This document shows, piece by piece, positions 60,318 through 64,000 of a DNA stretch of 64,000 bases. Within the stretch, counting starts at the first letter, position 1, and each line of letters begins with the position of its first letter. The notes under the pieces are model-generated. The model saw only the letters and a program-made list of their open reading frames with translations, was not told the origin of the DNA and ran no database searches. Source of the DNA: Aestuariispira ectoiniformans (GTDB taxonomy: Bacteria > Pseudomonadota > Alphaproteobacteria > UBA8366 > Aestuariispiraceae). The DNA lies in assembly GCF_025136295.1 (NCBI RefSeq), contig NZ_CP062788.1, positions 2,398,501-2,462,500 of the forward strand, in the 5' to 3' direction. Both the position numbers and the translations under genes were made by a program.

Positions 60318-61262
60318 ATGGATTTTCAAGCTATGACGGATCTGGCAGAAAAGAACGATGGCTCAACCGGTCTTCGCGGCTGGCTGACCACGAATATTCC
60401 ACAATCCCGCTTCCAGGCCCGGATGGGTCGGCTTTACCTTGGCTGGCTGACTTTCCGGCACAATAAGCTGGCGATGATCGGGCTGATAATCGTACTCGCC
60501 CTTTGCATTCTGGCTGCGCTGGCGCCACTGCTGGCACCTCATAATCCGGTTGCTGCCGACCTGACCAGACGATTGACCGCGCCCGGGGAGATTTCCATCC
60601 TTGGAACGGACCAGCTTGGGCGGGATATCCTTTCACGCCTCATCTACGGGGCTCGCTATACCTTGATGGTGGTCGGACTGGTTGCGATCACCGCCGCGCC
60701 TGTCGGTCTTTTCGTCGGGGCCATCGCCGGGTTTTTCGGCGGCTGGGTCGATGCCGTTTTGATGCGCGTGACCGATATTTTCCTCGCTTTTCCAAAACTC
60801 ATCCTGGCCCTGGCTTTTGTATCGGCCCTGGGGCCTGGCATTGAAAATGCGGTGCTGGCAATTGCGCTGACGGCATGGCCGCCTTATGCGCGGATTGCGA
60901 GGGCGGAGACGATCACCGTCCGAAATGCCGATTATATCGCGGCGGCCCGTTTGCAGGGGGTTTCAAGTCTGCGTCTGATCACAGGGCATGTCATGCCCAT
61001 GTGCATCAGTTCCGTTGTTGTGCGCGTCACACTCGACATGGCGGGCATTATCCTGACAGCGGCCGGTCTTGGGTTCCTGGGGCTGGGGGCGCAGCCGCCG
61101 GCACCGGAATGGGGCGCGATGATTTCGGATGGCCGCCAGTTTCTTCTGGATCAATGGTGGGTTGCCGCGATGCCGGGCATGGCGATTTTTATTGTCAGTC
61201 TTGGGTTCAATCTTTTGGGCGACGGCTTGCGTGATGTGCTTGACCCGCGGGGAGCAGACTAG
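60318..61262 (+). CDS. Peptide-type ABC transporter permease DppC-like
   Basis: 314 aa. LGTDQLGRDILSRLIYGAR follows the first helix and periplasmic loop; EAA loop IAAARLQGVSSLRLITGHVMP near residue 205-225; the end [16 protein letters not shown] is the DppC marker. ATG at 60318 or 60333. Partner of the preceding permease. Confidence 0.93.
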   Translation: MDFQAMTDLAEKNDGSTGLRGWLTTNIPQSRFQARMGRLYLGWLTFRHNKLAMIGLIIVLALCILAALAPLLAPHNPVAADLTRRLTAPGEISILGTDQLGRDILSRLIYGARYTLMVVGLVAITAAPVGLFVGAIAGFFGGWVDAVLMRVTDIFLAFPKLILALAFVSALGPGIENAVLAIALTAWPPYARIARAETITVRNADYIAAARLQGVSSLRLITGHVMPMCISSVVVRVTLDMAGIILTAAGLGFLGLGAQPPAPEWGAMISDGRQFLLDQWWVAAMPGMAIFIVSLGFNLLGDGLRDVLDPRGAD

Positions 61263-61263
61263 G

Positions 61264-62106
61264 ATGACCACCGACAGTTTTTTGGACGTTGAAAATCTCC
61301 GCGTTCGTTTTCAGACCGCGAAAGGACCGGTTGAGGCCGTGCGTGGCGTGTCCTTCTCCCTTGGCCGGGAGCGGCTGGGTATCGTGGGCGAGTCAGGCTC
61401 TGGCAAGTCCCAGACGGGCCGCGCAATCCTGGGGCTGACTGCGGCCAACGGATCGATCGAGGCAGATCGCCTGAGCTTTCATGATCTGGACCTGCGCAAT
61501 CTTTCCGCGCGTGAGTGGCGAAAAATTCGCGGGGCGCGAATTTCCATGATCATGCAGGACCCGAAATATTCCCTGAACCCGGTGATGAGCGTCGGCAAGC
61601 AGATTGTGGAGGCCTATCGGGAGCACCATCGCGTGGGGACGCGTGAGGCGAAAAGCTGTGCGTTGAAAATGCTGGAACAGGTTAAAATCCGTAACCCGGA
61701 ACAGGTTTTCAACAAATACCCGCATGAAGTATCCGGTGGCATGGGGCAACGCATCATGATTGCAATGATGCTGATCCCGGAGCCGGAAATTATCATTGCA
61801 GACGAACCGACTTCGGCGCTGGATGTCACCGTACAGCTACAGGTTCTGGCAATTCTGGACGACCTTGTGCGGGACCGGGGAATGGCGCTGGTGTTCATCA
61901 GTCATGACCTGACGCTGGTATCGTCATTCTGTGACCGCGTTCTGGTGATGTATCAGGGACGGGTTGTGGAAGAACTGGCCGCCGCGGACCTTGAGAATGC
62001 ACGCCATCCTTATACGCAGGGCCTGTTGGATTGTTTGCCGCGCATTGATCGCATGCATACAGACCTGCCGGTCCTCAACCGCGACCCAGCCTGGATAGAG
62101 GTGTAA
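61264..62106 (+). CDS. Peptide-type ABC transporter ATP-binding protein DppD-like
   Basis: 280 aa. Walker [10 protein letters not shown] (about residue 42), Q-loop IMQDPKYSLNP, signature VSGGMGQRIMIAMML, Walker B IIADEPTSALD, H-loop FISHDLT. Shorter than typical DppD, lacking the Cys-containing oligopeptide C-terminal extension. Starts one base after the previous stop, with GGGGAG upstream. The Walker A has SGSGKSQ instead of SGSGKST/S. Confidence 0.93.
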   Translation: MTTDSFLDVENLRVRFQTAKGPVEAVRGVSFSLGRERLGIVGESGSGKSQTGRAILGLTAANGSIEADRLSFHDLDLRNLSAREWRKIRGARISMIMQDPKYSLNPVMSVGKQIVEAYREHHRVGTREAKSCALKMLEQVKIRNPEQVFNKYPHEVSGGMGQRIMIAMMLIPEPEIIIADEPTSALDVTVQLQVLAILDDLVRDRGMALVFISHDLTLVSSFCDRVLVMYQGRVVEELAAADLENARHPYTQGLLDCLPRIDRMHTDLPVLNRDPAWIEV

Positions 62107-62108
62107 CG

Positions 62109-62879
62109 ATGGCGATGATTGAGATATCGGACCTGAATGTCTATTTCCAGGATCTTCATGTCCTGAAGGACGTCTCGCTCAGTGTGGAAACGGAAGGGGC
62201 CTTCGGGTTGGTCGGGGAGTCCGGTTCCGGGAAGTCGACGGTGTTGCGCACCCTGACCGGATTGACCGATGACTGGCATGGCCAGATGTCGGTGAACGGG
62301 CAAACCCTCGGGCGTAAGCGTGACAAGGCATTCTACAGTTTGGTTCAGATGGTTTTCCAGGACCCCTTCGGCTCGTTGCACCCCAGACATACCATTGACC
62401 GAATTCTCACCGAACCGGTGGATGTACACGGTCTGGGTAATTCGGAAATGCGCGTGAAACAGGCGTTGGAACAGGTGGGGCTGGATGCGTCATTCCGTTT
62501 CCGCTATCCCCATCAACTGTCGGGCGGGCAACGACAAAGGGTTGCTATTGCGCGGGCCCTGATCCTGGAACCGAAAGTGCTTCTGCTGGACGAGCCGACA
62601 TCCGCGCTTGATGTGTCCATTCAGGCGGAGGTTCTGAACCTTCTGTCGGGACTGCGGCGTGAGTTGGGGCTTACCTACATCATGGTCAGTCATGACCTCG
62701 CCGTTGTGGCGCATATGTGCGATGACGTGGCCATTATGAACCATGGTCGCATCGTGGAACGCACAACGGCGGAGCAGCTATCTCGTGGTGCTTTGGAGGA
62801 ATCCTATTCTCAACAACTTTTCAAGGCGTCAAGCGGCTATGACCGGGAGGTTGTCGCCGGTTTCTCCGACTGGGAATAG
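62109..62879 (+). CDS. Peptide-type ABC transporter ATP-binding protein DppF-like
   Basis: 256 aa. Walker [10 protein letters not shown] (about residue 36), Q-loop VFQDPFGSLHPRH, signature LSGGQRQRVAIARAL, Walker B LLLDEPTSALDVS, H-loop MVSHDLAVV. Short C-terminus without the oligopeptide region, like its partner. Starts two bases after the DppD stop and ends the operon. Confidence 0.93.
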   Translation: MAMIEISDLNVYFQDLHVLKDVSLSVETEGAFGLVGESGSGKSTVLRTLTGLTDDWHGQMSVNGQTLGRKRDKAFYSLVQMVFQDPFGSLHPRHTIDRILTEPVDVHGLGNSEMRVKQALEQVGLDASFRFRYPHQLSGGQRQRVAIARALILEPKVLLLDEPTSALDVSIQAEVLNLLSGLRRELGLTYIMVSHDLAVVAHMCDDVAIMNHGRIVERTTAEQLSRGALEESYSQQLFKASSGYDREVVAGFSDWE

Positions 62880-62894
62880 ACTTGGCTCCTGGGG

Positions 62895-63491
62895 CTAGTC
62901 AAAGGCGGCCTGGGCGGTGAGTTCGTCGAAATTCAGGAAGACGTATTTGTAGTCGTCAGGCGTGGCATTCAGATGTTTGTCGTAGTGATATCCTGCGTCG
63001 TAGTCGTAGTAGGAGACACTCATGATTGTTACCGCGCCGGTTTTGTGATCCTGAAGCGGCAGTATGATGCGCCTGCCGTTGAGCCTGCTGTCGCTGTTTT
63101 CAAAACTGGACAGGACAAAGAGTATGCTTTTTTCCCTTACCGCATGCAGCCATAGACGGCGGATGGATGAAGCGCGCTGCTCGTCATAAAGCTCGGCGAG
63201 CGTATGTGTTTTCAGGCGCTTGATAAATGAATTCGAAACATCTTCTCCCGCCAGGCGGCAATAAAAGTCACCTTTGGATTCATCCCAGTCAAACAGGGAA
63301 ATATGAGGCATGGAAACTGCGAACTGTGCCGGGTCCATATCCTGTCGGGCGGGCAGATGACCCGATGAGAAAAGAGACAGCCAATGTTGCAAAACCGGCC
63401 TGAGATATTTATGCGACAGCGCGTCCTTTAAAACATAGGACCTATCTTCGAGGTTACGTAACACTGTCATTTGATATATTCGTTCCTTCAT
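62895..63491 (-). CDS. PAS domain-containing protein (PAS_5 type)
   Basis: 198 aa, cytoplasmic, with the PAS_5-like fold found mainly in alphaproteobacteria: YLRPVLQHWLSLFSSGHLPAR, DMDPAQFAVSMPHISLFDW, FYCRLAGEDVSNSF and SILFVLSSFEN, described in separate pieces. No output domain or HTH is present, so it probably senses a ligand and acts through a partner. GAGGG lies before the ATG at 63491; another start at 63470 exists. Divergent from the next gene. Confidence 0.82.
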   Translation of the reverse strand: MKERIYQMTVLRNLEDRSYVLKDALSHKYLRPVLQHWLSLFSSGHLPARQDMDPAQFAVSMPHISLFDWDESKGDFYCRLAGEDVSNSFIKRLKTHTLAELYDEQRASSIRRLWLHAVREKSILFVLSSFENSDSRLNGRRIILPLQDHKTGAVTIMSVSYYDYDAGYHYDKHLNATPDDYKYVFLNFDELTAQAAFD

Positions 63492-63608
63492 ATCCGACCC
63501 TCAACAAGCCGGGATTAGTAAGTTCTTTATAAGATATTTTTTTAAATGTCAGGCTTTGAACCTAGCGGCGAATAGTAAATAACAAACAAAAAAATGGATT
63601 TTTAGTTT

Positions 63609-64000
63609 ATGGACCGTAAGAAAAATCGTGAAATCTATGTTCAGGCGATCGGCTGGGGTGACGCTGAGGTGGAGGCTTTGCCTGTGGACGCTTCTTTTCG
63701 GCGCTATTTTCGTCTGCGGCGTGGTGAATCCACGGCAATTCTTATGGATGCACCGCCGGAGCATGAGAATGTTCCGCTGTTTGTAACCCTGGCGGAGCAT
63801 TTGCGGTTTCTCGGACTTTCAACGCCGGAAGTCCTGGCGCAGGACGATGGGAACGGATTTTTACTGCTGGAGGATTTCGGGCATCAGACCTTCACGCATC
63901 TGCTTGCAGAAGGACATGACGAAAAGCCACTCTATGAGATGGCGGTGGATGTGCTCGCCCATCTGCAGCAAGCACCAAATGTGACTGCGGTGACTGTCGA
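63609..64000 (+). CDS. amgK: AmgK-like phosphotransferase (N-acetylmuramate/GlcNAc kinase family), 3' partial
   Basis: First 130 codons of a frame open to the window end. Motifs VDASFRRYFRLRRGE at about residues 26-40, LMDAPPEHENVPLFV, and GFLLLEDFGHQTF match the aminoglycoside-phosphotransferase-fold kinases that include AmgK, which phosphorylates N-acetylmuramate and GlcNAc during cell-wall sugar recycling. The gene usually precedes a nucleotidyltransferase (murU), which would lie outside. The gene is divergent from the PAS_5 gene. No strong ribosome site is visible before the ATG at 63609. Confidence 0.82.
   Translation, partial: MDRKKNREIYVQAIGWGDAEVEALPVDASFRRYFRLRRGESTAILMDAPPEHENVPLFVTLAEHLRFLGLSTPEVLAQDDGNGFLLLEDFGHQTFTHLLAEGHDEKPLYEMAVDVLAHLQQAPNVTAVTV

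Noticed and set aside
1-64000. tRNA/rRNA genes, CRISPR arrays, insertion sequences, prophage
   Set aside because: No cloverleaf-like or rRNA sequence, regularly spaced repeats, transposase or phage genes were seen; the 11-bp repeats at 8775 are promoter-sized and not CRISPR.

Overview
The window looks like a chromosomal segment of a free-living, probably marine alphaproteobacterium of the Rhodospirillales/Sneathiella-Thalassospira type. This placement is inferred from gene content: class I PHA synthase, phasin and acetoacetyl-CoA reductase, a TctCBA/TctDE locus, a PAS_5-type protein, LiuR-like MerR control of beta-oxidation, and many solute-binding-protein transporters. It was not tested by a database search. 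Coding density is high. I see no rRNA, tRNA, CRISPR array, insertion sequence or prophage.

Layout. 1-3009: end of a peptide-type ABC importer (two permeases and a fused double ATPase) closed by a strong terminator. 3182-5578: phasin and PHA synthase. 5659-11992: tripartite tricarboxylate transporter tctCBA on the minus strand, divergent from a TctD/TctE-like two-component pair and an orphan periplasmic binding protein; four 11-bp direct repeats lie between them. 12090-14079: AbrB-family membrane protein and PhaB. 14164-18787: universal stress protein, phosphoribosyltransferase, host-attachment/baeRF protein, SLC13 transporter with regulatory domains, thioesterase. 18840-29181: a ten-gene minus-strand catabolic operon (RidA, M20 amidohydrolase, FAD amine/amino-acid oxidase, acetylpolyamine amidohydrolase, BKACE, class III aminotransferase, PotABCD-like importer) with a divergent LysR gene. 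30378-31840: pirin and DoxX. 31911-39597: carbamoylase/allantoate-type amidohydrolase divergent from a second peptide-type ABC importer that has a permease-ATPase fusion and a downstream FadR-type regulator. 39679-42330: arsenate detoxification cassette arsR-GAPDH-arsJ. 42537-43823: Bcr/CflA drug exporter. 44045-54920: fatty-acid uptake and beta-oxidation cluster (SCP2, FadL, FadD, MerR, thiolase, HAD/ECH, FadE, thioesterase, SDR). 55002-57247: glycerophosphodiesterase and an integral-membrane pair. 57648-62879: a third complete peptide-type ABC importer. 62895-64000: PAS_5 protein and the start of an AmgK-like sugar kinase.

How it fits together. The window is dominated by scavenging of nitrogenous and carboxylic nutrients and by carbon storage. 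Beta-oxidation and the BKACE pathway yield acetyl-CoA, acetoacetate and acyl-CoA, which can feed PHA through PhaB and PhaC. The most unusual locus is the 18.8-29.2 kb operon, which joins import, deacylation, transamination or oxidation, imine clearance and beta-keto-acid cleavage. Its substrate is unknown; an N-acetylated di- or polyamine, or an N-acetyl beta-amino acid such as N-acetyl-beta-lysine, would fit.

Regulatory DNA visible by eye includes tandem 11-bp repeats beside tctC/tctD, a T-N11-A box at the LysR gene, twin palindromes before the second peptide importer, a palindrome at arsR and a palindromic motif shared by the SCP2 and MerR promoters. Stable hairpins follow the binding-protein genes of all four transporters whose binding-protein gene lies inside the window.
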